Positions 48,340 through 59,072 of a stretch of DNA of 64,000 nucleotides are shown in pieces. A program made the translations under genes and the position numbers. Position 1 is the stretch's first letter. Each line of letters begins with the position of its first letter. The stretch comes from Streptomyces deccanensis (GTDB lineage: Bacteria > Actinomycetota > Actinomycetes > Streptomycetales > Streptomycetaceae). The stretch lies in assembly GCF_022385335.1 (NCBI RefSeq), contig NZ_CP092431.1, forward strand, positions 8,370,001-8,434,000. Direction: 5' to 3'. The notes under the pieces are model-generated. The model made no database searches, was not told the DNA's origin, and worked only from the letters and a program-made list of their open reading frames with translations.

Positions 48340-51306
48340 GTGACCGGAGGCATGCGGGACATGGCTGTCCCCGAGACGGACACGTCCGCTGCCGCGCGTA
48401 TGCCCGCGAGCGGGCGTACACCCGTGCCGGAGGAGACGTCCGCGCATGCTCCTGCGCGTGCGGGGGCGCCAGCGCGTGCGTCCGTGGCTGAGGGGGCGTC
48501 CGTGTTGCCTGCGGGGCGGTCCGTGCCCGTCCGGCTGGCCGCCGTGTTCCTTCCCGCCCCGCTTCCCCGGCACAGCCGGTTCGCGTTCTGGGATCCGGCG
48601 GGCGCGGAGCCGCCACCGGGTGCCGACGAGGACCTCACCGTCGTACGACCCCACGGCTCGGGCGCCCGCAGGGGCACCGTCCCCGCCCTGTCCCTGCCGG
48701 TCGGCGAGGCGCTTCCCCTGCTCACCCGCGCTCGTCGCGACCCCGCCGCCCATCCCGCCACGGCCTGCTGGGGCGCGGCCGCGCTGCACGCGCTGCGGCT
48801 CGTCGTCCGGGGTCGGCTGCTGCCCGGACTGACCGCCGAGGGGTACGACGCGTGGCGGGCGGGCCCCCTTGACCCGGACGACATCGCCCACCTCAGGGCC
48901 GTCGCCGCGGCCCTGCCGTACGAGGGCCACGCCGTGCCGCTGCCCGGCAAGGGCCCGCTCCGGCTGCCCGAGCCGGAGGCCCTGATGCGGTCCTTCCTGG
49001 ACGCGGTCGCCGACACGCTCCCGCGCGGCCCGGCGGCGCCGTACGTCTCCGGGAAACCGTTCGCGGCGCACACCGCACAGCGCCTGCCGCACGCGCGCGA
49101 CTGGGCCGCCGAGGTCGCCGCCGGCATGGACGCGGGCGTACGGATCTCCCTGCGCCTGGACCTGTCGGCGTACGACCTCTTCGACGACGCCGAACGGGCC
49201 CCGCGGGCGGGCGCGGCCGTCGTCCAGGTGCACAGCCTCGCCGACCCCACCCTCGTCGTCGACGCGGCGGCGCTCTGGGCGGGCGACGCGGACGCGGCCT
49301 TCGGGCCCCGCGCCCGCGTGGACGCCGCCCTCGCCGTCCGCCGCGCCGCACGCGTCTGGCCGCCCCTGGACCGCCTCGGCGAACAGGACGTCCCCGACGT
49401 CCTCGCCCTCTCCGAGGACGAACTGTCCGACCTGCTGGGCGTCGCCGCGACCCGGCTCGGCGCGGCCGGCGTCGCGGTGCACTGGCCCCGGGACCTGGCC
49501 CACGACCTCAGCGCCCGCGCCGAGGTGCGCCCCGCGCCGGGCTCCGCCACGGACGGCACCGGGTTCTTCGAGAGCGAGGAACTGCTGCGGTTCCGCTGGC
49601 AGTTGGCGCTCGGCGGCGACCCGCTCACCGAATCCGAGATGGACACCCTCGCCGAGGCCCACCGCCCGATCGTCCGCCTCCGCGACCAGTGGGTCCTCGT
49701 CGACCCGGCCCTCGTCCGCAAGGCCCGTAAACGCGAACTGGGCCTCCTCGATCCGGTGGACGCCCTGTCCGTGGCCCTCACCGGCCAGGCCGAGGTCGAC
49801 GGCGAGACGGTGGAAGCGGTGCCGGTCGGGGCCCTCGCGGCCCTCCGCGACCGTCTGACGGCCGGCGTCGCCCCGGTCGAACCGCCGCCCGGCCTCGCGG
49901 CCACCCTCCGCGACTACCAACTCCGGGGCCTGGCCTGGCTCGACCTCATGACCTCCCTCGGCCTCGGCGGCTGCCTCGCCGACGACATGGGCCTCGGCAA
50001 GACGATCACCGTCATCGCCCTGCATCTGCGCCGGGCCCGCCCCGAGCCCACCCTGGTCGTCTGCCCCGCCTCGCTGCTGGGCAACTGGCAGCGGGAGATC
50101 ACCCGCTTCGCCCCCGGCGTCCCCGTCCGCCGCTTCCACGGCACCGACCGCTCTCTGGACGCCCTCGACGGCGGTTTCGTCCTCACCACCTACGGCACCA
50201 TGCGCGCGGCCGCCCCGCACCTGGCCGACCAGCGCTGGGGCATGGTCGTCGCCGACGAGGCCCAGCACGTCAAGAACCCCTACTCGGCGACGGCGAAGGC
50301 GCTGCGCACGATCCCGACGCCCGCGCGCGTGGCGCTCACCGGCACCCCGGTCGAGAACAACCTCTCCGAGCTCTGGGCCCTCCTCGACTGGACGACCCCG
50401 GGACTCCTCGGCCCGCTCAAGTCCTTCCGGGCCCGGCACGCCCGCGCCGTGGAGAACGGCGAGGACCAGGAGGCGGTCACCCGTCTCGCCCGTCTGGTCC
50501 GCCCCTTCCTCCTGCGCCGCAAGAAGTCGGACCCGGGCATCGTGCCCGAACTCCCGCCCAAGACCGAGACGGACCACCCCGTCCCCCTCACCCGCGAACA
50601 GGCCGCGCTGTACGAGGCCGTCGTCCGTGAGTCGTTGCTCGCCATCGAGACGGCGGAGGGCATCGCCCGCCGGGGCCTCGTCCTGAAGCTCCTGGGGGCC
50701 CTGAAGCAGATCTGCGACCACCCGGCGCTGTATCTGAAGGAGGAGCCCGGCGCCGCCACCGGCGACCGCTTCGCCGCGCGCTCCGGCAAACTGGCCCTGC
50801 TGGACGAGCTGTTGGACACGCTGCTCGCCGAGGACGGCTCGGCGCTGGTCTTCACCCAGTACGTCGGCATGGCCCGGCTGATCACCGCGCACCTCGCCGA
50901 CCGAGCGGTCCCGGTCGAACTGCTCCATGGCGGTACGCCGGTCAAGGACCGCGAACACATGGTGGACCGTTTCCAGAGCGGGGCGACACCGGTCCTCGTC
51001 CTGTCCCTGAAAGCGGCGGGCACCGGCCTGAACCTCACTCGCGCCGGCCATGTCGTCCACTTCGACCGCTGGTGGAACCCGGCCGTCGAGGAGCAGGCCA
51101 CCGACCGCGCCTACCGCATCGGCCAGACCCAGCCCGTCCAGGTCCATCGCCTCATCACCGAGGGCACCGTCGAGGACCGCATCGCCGAGATGCTGGAGTC
51201 CAAGCGTGCCCTGTCCGACGCCATCCTCGGCTCGGGCGAGGCGGCCCTCACGGAGCTGACCGACCGGGAGCTGACGGACCTGGTGTCGTTGCGGAGGTCG
51301 TCGTGA
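48340..51306 (+). CDS. SNF2/SWI2-family DEAD/DEAH-box ATPase
   Basis: A protein of 988 residues. The N-terminal half (to about 500) is the helicase-associated region found in bacterial SNF2 proteins. The ATPase motor follows: D548-D-M-G-L-G-K-T-I (Walker A), V-A-D639-E-A-Q-H (motif II, DEAQ), L-T-G-T-P-V-E-N (motif III), and, in the second RecA-like lobe, L-S-L-K-A-A-G-T-G-L-N-L and W-W-N-P-A-V-E-E-Q-A-T-D-R-A-Y-R-I-G-Q. It probably translocates on double-stranded DNA. GTG 48340 is chosen; ATG 48352 and 48361 are in frame. Coupled to the SWIM gene. Confidence 0.9.
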   Translation: MTGGMRDMAVPETDTSAAARMPASGRTPVPEETSAHAPARAGAPARASVAEGASVLPAGRSVPVRLAAVFLPAPLPRHSRFAFWDPAGAEPPPGADEDLTVVRPHGSGARRGTVPALSLPVGEALPLLTRARRDPAAHPATACWGAAALHALRLVVRGRLLPGLTAEGYDAWRAGPLDPDDIAHLRAVAAALPYEGHAVPLPGKGPLRLPEPEALMRSFLDAVADTLPRGPAAPYVSGKPFAAHTAQRLPHARDWAAEVAAGMDAGVRISLRLDLSAYDLFDDAERAPRAGAAVVQVHSLADPTLVVDAAALWAGDADAAFGPRARVDAALAVRRAARVWPPLDRLGEQDVPDVLALSEDELSDLLGVAATRLGAAGVAVHWPRDLAHDLSARAEVRPAPGSATDGTGFFESEELLRFRWQLALGGDPLTESEMDTLAEAHRPIVRLRDQWVLVDPALVRKARKRELGLLDPVDALSVALTGQAEVDGETVEAVPVGALAALRDRLTAGVAPVEPPPGLAATLRDYQLRGLAWLDLMTSLGLGGCLADDMGLGKTITVIALHLRRARPEPTLVVCPASLLGNWQREITRFAPGVPVRRFHGTDRSLDALDGGFVLTTYGTMRAAAPHLADQRWGMVVADEAQHVKNPYSATAKALRTIPTPARVALTGTPVENNLSELWALLDWTTPGLLGPLKSFRARHARAVENGEDQEAVTRLARLVRPFLLRRKKSDPGIVPELPPKTETDHPVPLTREQAALYEAVVRESLLAIETAEGIARRGLVLKLLGALKQICDHPALYLKEEPGAATGDRFAARSGKLALLDELLDTLLAEDGSALVFTQYVGMARLITAHLADRAVPVELLHGGTPVKDREHMVDRFQSGATPVLVLSLKAAGTGLNLTRAGHVVHFDRWWNPAVEEQATDRAYRIGQTQPVQVHRLITEGTVEDRIAEMLESKRALSDAILGSGEAALTELTDRELTDLVSLRRSS

Positions 51307-53687
51307 GCGGGGCGGACGTGAGTGGGGCGGACGTCAGCGGGGCAGCGGGGACACCCGAGGGTACGGAGGGCGCCCGCCCCGCCGACGCGGCCCGCCGCGC
51401 GCTGCGCGCCGCGCGGGATGCGGGGGCGGACGCGGACGGACGTGCGCTTCCGGAAACCGGGCCCGGCACCGACCCCGGTGCGGTGAAGCGTCGGCCGACC
51501 GGGGAGGCCGGAGGTGCGCGCCCGGGGGACGCTGCCCGGGAGGCGCTGCGGAGGGCGTCGGAGTCCAGGACGGCAACTCCTGACGCTGGGCGTACCGCCC
51601 CGGGTGACGAGAGCGAGGAGCAGGCGAAGTGGGCGGAGCCGGCGAAGCGGGAGCAGAGCGCGGGACGGGAGTCGAGTGGGAGGCAGTCGGCGAGCGAACC
51701 CCGGGAGAGGGACGACCGGCAGGAGACGACTGACCCGCGTGAGACAAGTGATCGGCGTGAGACGAGTGACCCGCGTGGGACGGGTGAGAGGCGCGCGCCC
51801 GGTGCCCGTCCCGGTGACATTGCCCGGGAGGCCCTGAGGGCCGCACGGGACGCGGCCGAGGGTGCCCGCCTGGCGGCGGAGGAGGCTTCTGCCGAGCGGG
51901 TGGGCCGGGGGAGCGGCCGGGGCTCACGGCCGGCCGTCGGCCAGTCCGGTCGCCTGCGGGAGGCGCGGGGCGGGATCGGCGACGGGGCTCCGGCGGGGGA
52001 CCGCGCGGGGCGTGGCCCTGGAGCCTTTTCGGAGGGCCGGAGGCCCGGAGCGCCCCGCCGGGACCGCGTGGCCGCCGATCGTGCCCGCGCTGTGCGGGAA
52101 CTGCTCGCCGACGCCTTCAAGATGCCCGCCGACGACGTCCAGGAGGCGGGCGGCGCGGAGACGACGGGCCCGGTGGCGGTGGCGGCCTGGGGACCGGATC
52201 ACCGACCTGGTGTCACGGAGGGCGAAGCGGCACGGACGAGCACGCCCGGTCTCGCGGCCGACGGCACGGCGGACGAGGACGCCACGGGAGCCGCGAGAGC
52301 CACGGACGGGGCGGCCGCATGGGTGAGCGGCGGGGTGACCACGACAAGAGCGTCCGGCGACGGGGCGGACGTCCCTCAGGCCGCCCCGCGTGTCCCGCGA
52401 TCCATGGCCGCGCCCTCGCGGGACGGCGAACTGCGGCGCACCTTCCGCCCGTTCCCGCCGCGCGCCTCCGCCGGGGAGGCGTTCGCGGAGAGCTGGTGGG
52501 GCAACGCGTGGGTGGCGGCGCTGGAAGAGGGCGCGTTGGACGCGGCACGGCTGGCGCGCGGACGGGCGTACGCCGACAAGGGGAACGTCGACGCGATCAC
52601 CGTGACGCCCGGGCTTGTGCTGGCCTACGTGCACGGCAGCAGGCCCCGGCCGTACCGGGTGCAGCTCCGCCTGCGGACGCTGGACGACACCGAATGGGAC
52701 CGCTTCCTGGACGCGGCGGCGGAACAGCCCGCCCACATCGCCGCGCTGCTGGACAAGGAACTGCCCCCCGGCCTGGCCGACCCCGGAGCCGGACCCGCAC
52801 CTGACCGGGGCGTGCGTCTCCTGCCCGGCCCTCGGGAGCTCGACCCCCGTTGCAGCTGCCCCGACTTCGGGCACCCCTGCAAGCACGCGGCTGCGCTCTG
52901 CTACCAGACGGCGCGGCTGCTGGACGAGGACCCGTTCGTGCTGTTGCTGCTGCGGGGCCGGGGCGAGCGGGAGTTGCTCGACGCGTTGTCACGGCGGAAC
53001 GCGGCCCGTGCGGCGCGCGCCGCGCAGGAGCAGGAGCCCGCACCGCTCCCGGGTGTGCGGGCCCGTGACGCCCTCGCCCCGCGCACCCTCCCGCCGCTGC
53101 CCGCCCCGTTGCCCCCGCCACCGCACCCGGAGCAGCCGCCGGTGTATCCGGGCGCGCCCGGCGGCCCGGATCCGTTCGCGCTGGACCAGTTGGCGACCGA
53201 CGCGGCGGCCCGCGCGCACGCGTTGCTCACCACGGGACGTGACCCGGTGGCCGAACTGACGCTGTGGCAGGACGCGGTACGGCTCGCCGCCGCCCGCCCC
53301 GGCTCCGGTCTCACCGCCACCACCCGCGCCCTCTACTCCTCACTCGCCGCGGCCACCGGTCGCACCCCGGCCGACCTGGCCCGCGCGGTCGCCGCCTGGC
53401 GCCAGGGCGGCCTCGAAGGGCTGGCCGTCCTGGAGGAGCCCTGGGACCCGCCGGCGGGCCGCTTCGACCGCGCCCGCCCCCTGCTCCTGGCCGCGGACCT
53501 CCCGGCCTTCCGCCCCTGGCGCAACCACCTCACCCACCCCCACGGCCACCTCCAGCTCCGCCTCGGCCACGACGGCCTCTGGTACGCGTACGAGTCCGAC
53601 CCGGGCCACGACGACTGGTGGCCGAGAGGCACCCCGGACCTCGACCCGGTGGGCGCCCTGACCGGCCTGGGAGCGGCCGACGACTGA
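51303..53687 (+). CDS. SWIM zinc-finger protein with long disordered N terminus
   Basis: A protein of about 794 residues from GTG 51303, overlapping the SNF2 stop (GTGA). The SWIM zinc motif is C517-S-C519-P-D-F-G-H-P-C525-K-H527, preceded by a conserved domain (F-A-E-S-W-W-G-N-A-W near 400). Residues 1-380 are low-complexity and charged; they hold three copies of A-R-P-x-D-x-A-R-x-A-L-R-x-A (about residues 24, 72 and 168) and a T-D-P-R-E-T-S-D-R-R-E-T-S repeat near 143-160. Such SWIM genes commonly follow SNF2 genes in actinobacteria; a shared DNA-handling role is inferred. Confidence 0.85.
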   Translation: MSGADVSGADVSGAAGTPEGTEGARPADAARRALRAARDAGADADGRALPETGPGTDPGAVKRRPTGEAGGARPGDAAREALRRASESRTATPDAGRTAPGDESEEQAKWAEPAKREQSAGRESSGRQSASEPRERDDRQETTDPRETSDRRETSDPRGTGERRAPGARPGDIAREALRAARDAAEGARLAAEEASAERVGRGSGRGSRPAVGQSGRLREARGGIGDGAPAGDRAGRGPGAFSEGRRPGAPRRDRVAADRARAVRELLADAFKMPADDVQEAGGAETTGPVAVAAWGPDHRPGVTEGEAARTSTPGLAADGTADEDATGAARATDGAAAWVSGGVTTTRASGDGADVPQAAPRVPRSMAAPSRDGELRRTFRPFPPRASAGEAFAESWWGNAWVAALEEGALDAARLARGRAYADKGNVDAITVTPGLVLAYVHGSRPRPYRVQLRLRTLDDTEWDRFLDAAAEQPAHIAALLDKELPPGLADPGAGPAPDRGVRLLPGPRELDPRCSCPDFGHPCKHAAALCYQTARLLDEDPFVLLLLRGRGERELLDALSRRNAARAARAAQEQEPAPLPGVRARDALAPRTLPPLPAPLPPPPHPEQPPVYPGAPGGPDPFALDQLATDAAARAHALLTTGRDPVAELTLWQDAVRLAAARPGSGLTATTRALYSSLAAATGRTPADLARAVAAWRQGGLEGLAVLEEPWDPPAGRFDRARPLLLAADLPAFRPWRNHLTHPHGHLQLRLGHDGLWYAYESDPGHDDWWPRGTPDLDPVGALTGLGAADD

Positions 53688-53745
53688 CGGCACGCGCGAC
53701 GCCCCGCCGACGGAGACGCGTGGAGCCGTGATCCCGAGCGCGCTG

Positions 53746-54459
53746 TCAGGTAGCCGCGGGGGAGGCCGGCTGGAGGCGGACGCAGCAGTGCCCGGGGCCG
53801 GGCGCCAGGAGCGCGCGCAGGTCGTCCTCGCCCAGTCCGCGCAGGAGGCCGCGGAGCAGGTGCAGGTTCATGCCGCACACCGTTTCGGTGTGCTCCCGCG
53901 CGAGCGCGTGGAACGGGCAGTTGCCCAGCACGACGGCATCACCCTCGTGCCGTGGCTCGAACCCGTACCGCTCCAGCAGTTCGGTCACGTCCCCGTCGCC
54001 CTGGCCGGCGATGCGCGCGCCGACGTCGTCGGCGGTGCGGTGCAGCACCGCGCGCACGGGCTCGCCGGTGGCCTCGGACTCCTCCAGGGCTTGGGCGAGG
54101 AGCCGTCCGGCGAGTTCGTAGTGCCGCTCGGGCAGGCTGACGCTGACCTGCCTGGAGGAGCGTTTGTAGAGCTTGGCCGGCCGTCCCGCACCCGGGCCGG
54201 AGCGCCCGCTGCGGCGCTCGTAGACGACGTCGAGCAGTCCTTCCTCGGCGAGGCGGTCCAGATGGAAGGCCGCGGTCTGCCGGGCCAGGCCGAGGTCCGC
54301 CGCCGCGTCGTCCCGGCCGACCGGGTCCGAGCGGCGGCAGACGTGGTCGTAGAGCCTCCTGCGCGTCGGCTCGTCGAGCGCGGCGACGGCGGAGACGTCG
54401 GGGCGGGGCCGTACTTCTTCCGAGTGGTCCACGAACACCAGTGTAAAACCCACAGCCAT
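53746..54459 (-). CDS. ArsR/COG2345-type regulator with C-terminal cysteine cluster
   Basis: A protein of 237 residues. An N-terminal winged helix (R-R-R-L-Y-D-H-V, V-G-R-D-D-A-A-A-D-L-G-L-A-R-Q-T-A-A-F-H-L-D-R-L) is followed by a wing with R-P-A-K-L-Y. The C-terminal part has Cys in G-N-C-P-F-H-A-L-A, V-C-G-M-N and G-H-C-C-V-R-L, the arrangement seen in iron-sulfur or thiol-sensing relatives (SufR-like group). Divergent from DoxX; an inverted repeat TTCTATCG...CGATAGAA lies between. A redox-responsive repressor of doxX is the likely role. Confidence 0.87.
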   Translation of the reverse strand: MAVGFTLVFVDHSEEVRPRPDVSAVAALDEPTRRRLYDHVCRRSDPVGRDDAAADLGLARQTAAFHLDRLAEEGLLDVVYERRSGRSGPGAGRPAKLYKRSSRQVSVSLPERHYELAGRLLAQALEESEATGEPVRAVLHRTADDVGARIAGQGDGDVTELLERYGFEPRHEGDAVVLGNCPFHALAREHTETVCGMNLHLLRGLLRGLGEDDLRALLAPGPGHCCVRLQPASPAAT

Positions 54460-54481
54460 TGACTAAAGAGAATCCGCGCGC

Positions 54482-54511
54482 TTCTATCGATAGTGAAAGT
54501 TGTCGATAGAA
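54482..54511. promoter_or_regulatory. Inverted repeat between regulator and doxX genes
   Basis: TTCTATCG (54482-54489) and CGATAGAA (54504-54511) with a 14-nt spacer; the left arm itself contains the palindrome CTATCGATAG (54484-54493). It is 12 bp before the DoxX start and 23 bp from the regulator start. Confidence 0.65.
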
Positions 54512-54522
54512 AGAAGGGCGTC

Positions 54523-54960
54523 ATGTCGTCCGCGACCACAACCACCACGTCCGCCGCTCCCCGGCGGGCAACCCTCACCGACCCCGGCTACCAGGCGTTC
54601 GTCGTCCTGCGGGTCGGGTTCACCGTCGCGCCGATCCTGTTCGGGCTGGACAAGTTCGCCAACCTGCTCGTGGACTGGCCCGTCTACCTCGCCCCGTGGA
54701 TCGACGACCTCGTTCCCGGCAGCGCCCAGGCCGCGATGTACGCCGTCGGCGTCGTCGAGATCGTCGCCGGTCTCGTCGTCGCCCTCGCACCGAGGTTCGG
54801 GGGCTGGCTGGTGGCCGGCTGGCTGGCCGGCATCATCGTCAACCTGCTGACCATCCCCGGCCACTACGACATCGCCCTGCGCGACTTCGGCCTCCTGCTC
54901 GCGGCCGTCGCCCTCGCCCGGCTCGCACAGCGCTACCACGGGGCGCGCCCCACCCGCTGA
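54523..54960 (+). CDS. DoxX-family membrane protein
   Basis: A protein of 145 residues with four membrane helices, the usual DoxX layout: A-F-V-V-L-R-V-G-F-T-V-A-P-I-L-F-G-L-D-K-F at the start, G-V-V-E-I-V-A-G-L-V-V-A-L in the middle and D-F-G-L-L-L-A-A-V-A-L-A-R-L at the end. ATG 54523 has AAGGG upstream; a GTG at 54493 lies inside the operator. DoxX proteins are linked to redox or thiosulfate metabolism in other organisms; the role here is inferred from the redox-type regulator beside it. Confidence 0.88.
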   Translation: MSSATTTTTSAAPRRATLTDPGYQAFVVLRVGFTVAPILFGLDKFANLLVDWPVYLAPWIDDLVPGSAQAAMYAVGVVEIVAGLVVALAPRFGGWLVAGWLAGIIVNLLTIPGHYDIALRDFGLLLAAVALARLAQRYHGARPTR

Positions 54961-55163
54961 CGACGGCCGGCGCGCGACGTGAACGCGGCACGGCGGAACC
55001 CACACGGGCGGAACACGGCGCGGCGGAACACGGCACGGCGGGTGGGCCCGCACCGGCTCACCCGCCCGCGCATCCGATTGCGGCGGACAGTGGGCTGCGG
55101 CAGCCTGAAGCGGACGCTTTCCGGGACGGCAGGACACGACGACACGGCTTGGAGGCCTCCCTC

Positions 55164-55627
55164 ATGACCCACGTCGCCCCTCCCGCACCGATCGTGGTCG
55201 GCACCGACGGCTCCGCCGCCTCGGAGCCGGCCGTACGCTTCGCCCTCCAGGAGGCGCGACTGCGCGGCACCGGCCTGCGCGCCGTCTGCGCGTACGACTT
55301 CACCGCCCGGCACCGAGGGATCGAGTGGCCCACCGCTTCCGGCGTCCGCGACGCGGACGCCCAACTCCGCGACCTCACCCTGGACGCGGTCACCACGTCC
55401 CTGGCGGAGGCCCAGGAGCAGCTGGGCGGCGCACCCGTGGAGGTGGAGGTCAGGGCGGAGCAGGGCCGCCCCTCGCAGGTCCTGCTGGACGCGAGCGAGG
55501 ACGCCTGCCTCCTCGTGGTCGGCACCCGGGGATCAGGCGCGTGGGGGCGCCTCACCCTGGGGTCCACCAGTACCGAGGTCGTCCACCACGCCCGGCTCCC
55601 CGTCGTCGTCGTACCGGCCGGTCCGGA

Positions 55628-55646
<19 letters not shown>
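55164..55646 (+). CDS. Universal stress protein, single UspA domain
   Basis: A protein of 160 residues. The ATP-binding signature G-T-R-G-S-G-A-W-G-R-L-T-L-G-S-T-S (G-x2-G-x9-G-S/T) is complete, and the N terminus I-V-V-G-T-D-G-S-A-A-S has the nucleotide-site Asp. ATG 55164 follows GGAGG. Its 3' end overlaps the 3' end of the convergent secDF gene by 19 bp. Actinobacterial Usp proteins are often under DevR/OsdR-type control, and such a regulator lies at 58407. Confidence 0.92.
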
Positions 55647-57889
<2,243 letters not shown>

Positions 57890-57971
57890 CGGAGCCTCCG
57901 GCAGGCACACCACGGCCACGACGCCGAGAGACTCGGCCCGGCCGGGTGGAGGTGAACGAGGAGAAGGGGTT

Positions 57972-58358
57972 TCAGGTGCCGGAGAGCACCGGGGGTGCCC
58001 GACCACGGTCCTGGGTCGGGTCAGGATCCGGGAAGGGGACGTCCCCCGTCGGTGCCGCGAGCCGTCCGAGCCGGGGCAGGACGACGACGGGCGTGCCCTG
58101 GTCGCGGAGGGCGAGGTGTTCGCGCGGGGTGGGGTGTTCGCCGTGCCGCTGGTGGCGGACGGACGCCCGTAGGACGTGGTCGAGGCCCTGTCCCGCATCG
58201 GCGCGCGGCGGGCCGTCCCCGTGGTGGCCGACCGCCGTCGCCACGCCGGCCGACGGACCGCCCGTCGCGCCGGGTCCGGCGACGCCGAGCGTCGCCAGCA
58301 GCGCCAGGACGACAGCCGCCAGCACCGCGAGGGGGGCGGTACGCGAGCCGTGGCGCAT
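57972..58358 (-). CDS. Hypothetical exported protein
   Basis: A protein of 128 residues. An N-terminal hydrophobic run (A-P-L-A-V-L-A-A-V-V-L-A-L-L-A-T-L-G-V-A-G) after basic residues suggests export. The rest is His/Pro-rich, with R-H-Q-R-H-G-E-H-P-T-P-R-E-H and L-A-L-R-D-Q-G-T-P-V-V-V-L-P-R. A purine-rich ribosome-binding site precedes ATG 58358. It lies between the response regulator and secDF on the same strand. Family not recognised. Confidence 0.55.
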   Translation of the reverse strand: MRHGSRTAPLAVLAAVVLALLATLGVAGPGATGGPSAGVATAVGHHGDGPPRADAGQGLDHVLRASVRHQRHGEHPTPREHLALRDQGTPVVVLPRLGRLAAPTGDVPFPDPDPTQDRGRAPPVLSGT

Positions 58359-58406
58359 GCCCCGTCCCCCCTTCGTCTTCGTCGTGATGTGTGCCGGCTT
58401 CGGGTA

Positions 58407-59072
58407 TCAGGGTTCGATCAGGCCGACGCGGATCGCGTAGCGGGTCAGTTCCAGGCGGTCCCGCAGGCCGAGCTTCTGCAGCAGGTTGGCGCGGTGCCGC
58501 TGGACGGTCTTGACGCTGATGAAGAGCAGATCGGCGATCTCCTTGGACGAATGGCCCTCGGCGACGAGCTTGAGGACCTCCTCCTCGCGCGGGGTGACGA
58601 TCTGGTCGGGGGCCTCCTCGCCGCGACGGGCCCGGTCGACGTAGTTGCGGATCAGGGCGGTGACCGCGCCCGGATACAGGAAGGGCTCGTCCCGCATCGC
58701 GGCCCGGCAGGCGGCGACGAGGTCACGGTCGGCGACGGACTTCAGCACGTACCCGCTCGCGCCGGCCTTCAGGGCCTGGAAGAAGTACTGCTCGTTGTCG
58801 TGCATGGTGAGCATCAGGATCCGCAGCCCCGGCTTGACGACGGCCAGTTCACGGGCGGCCTGGAGGCCGGTCAGCCGGGGCATCGCGATGTCGAGCACGG
58901 CCAGGTCGACGTCGTGGGCGCGGGCCTGCGCGATGGCCTCCGCGCCGTCCCCGGCCTCGGCGACCACCTCCAGGTCCGGTTCCTGGTCGAGGATGAGCCG
59001 CACGCCGCGGCGGACGAGAGCGTGGTCGTCGGCCAGGAGGATACGGATCGTGGATGTCTCGGGCATGTTCAC
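58407..59072 (-). CDS. NarL/DevR-type response regulator
   Basis: A protein of 221 residues. Receiver: L-L-A-D-D-H-A-L-V-R-R-G, phospho-acceptor D61 in L-A-V-L-D-I-A-M-P, T in M-L-T-M-H and K in Y-V-L-K-S. LuxR-type HTH: L-T/V-P-R-E-E-E-V-L-K-L-V-A-E-G-H-S-S-K-E-I-A-D-L-L-F-I-S-V-K-T-V-Q-R-H-R. Its ATG overlaps the kinase stop (ATGA), so the pair is coupled. The surrounding stress genes resemble the dormancy/hypoxia-type regulon of DevR/OsdR systems. Confidence 0.93.
   Translation of the reverse strand: MNMPETSTIRILLADDHALVRRGVRLILDQEPDLEVVAEAGDGAEAIAQARAHDVDLAVLDIAMPRLTGLQAARELAVVKPGLRILMLTMHDNEQYFFQALKAGASGYVLKSVADRDLVAACRAAMRDEPFLYPGAVTALIRNYVDRARRGEEAPDQIVTPREEEVLKLVAEGHSSKEIADLLFISVKTVQRHRANLLQKLGLRDRLELTRYAIRVGLIEP

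Noticed and set aside
47941-51147. Minus-strand open frame of over 1000 codons opposite the SNF2 gene
   Set aside because: Antisense shadow of a gene with intact helicase motifs; no domain pattern and no ribosome-binding site of its own.
57946-58440. Plus-strand open frame upstream of the response regulator
   Set aside because: Opposite to the better-supported exported protein at 57972-58358, with no recognisable domain.
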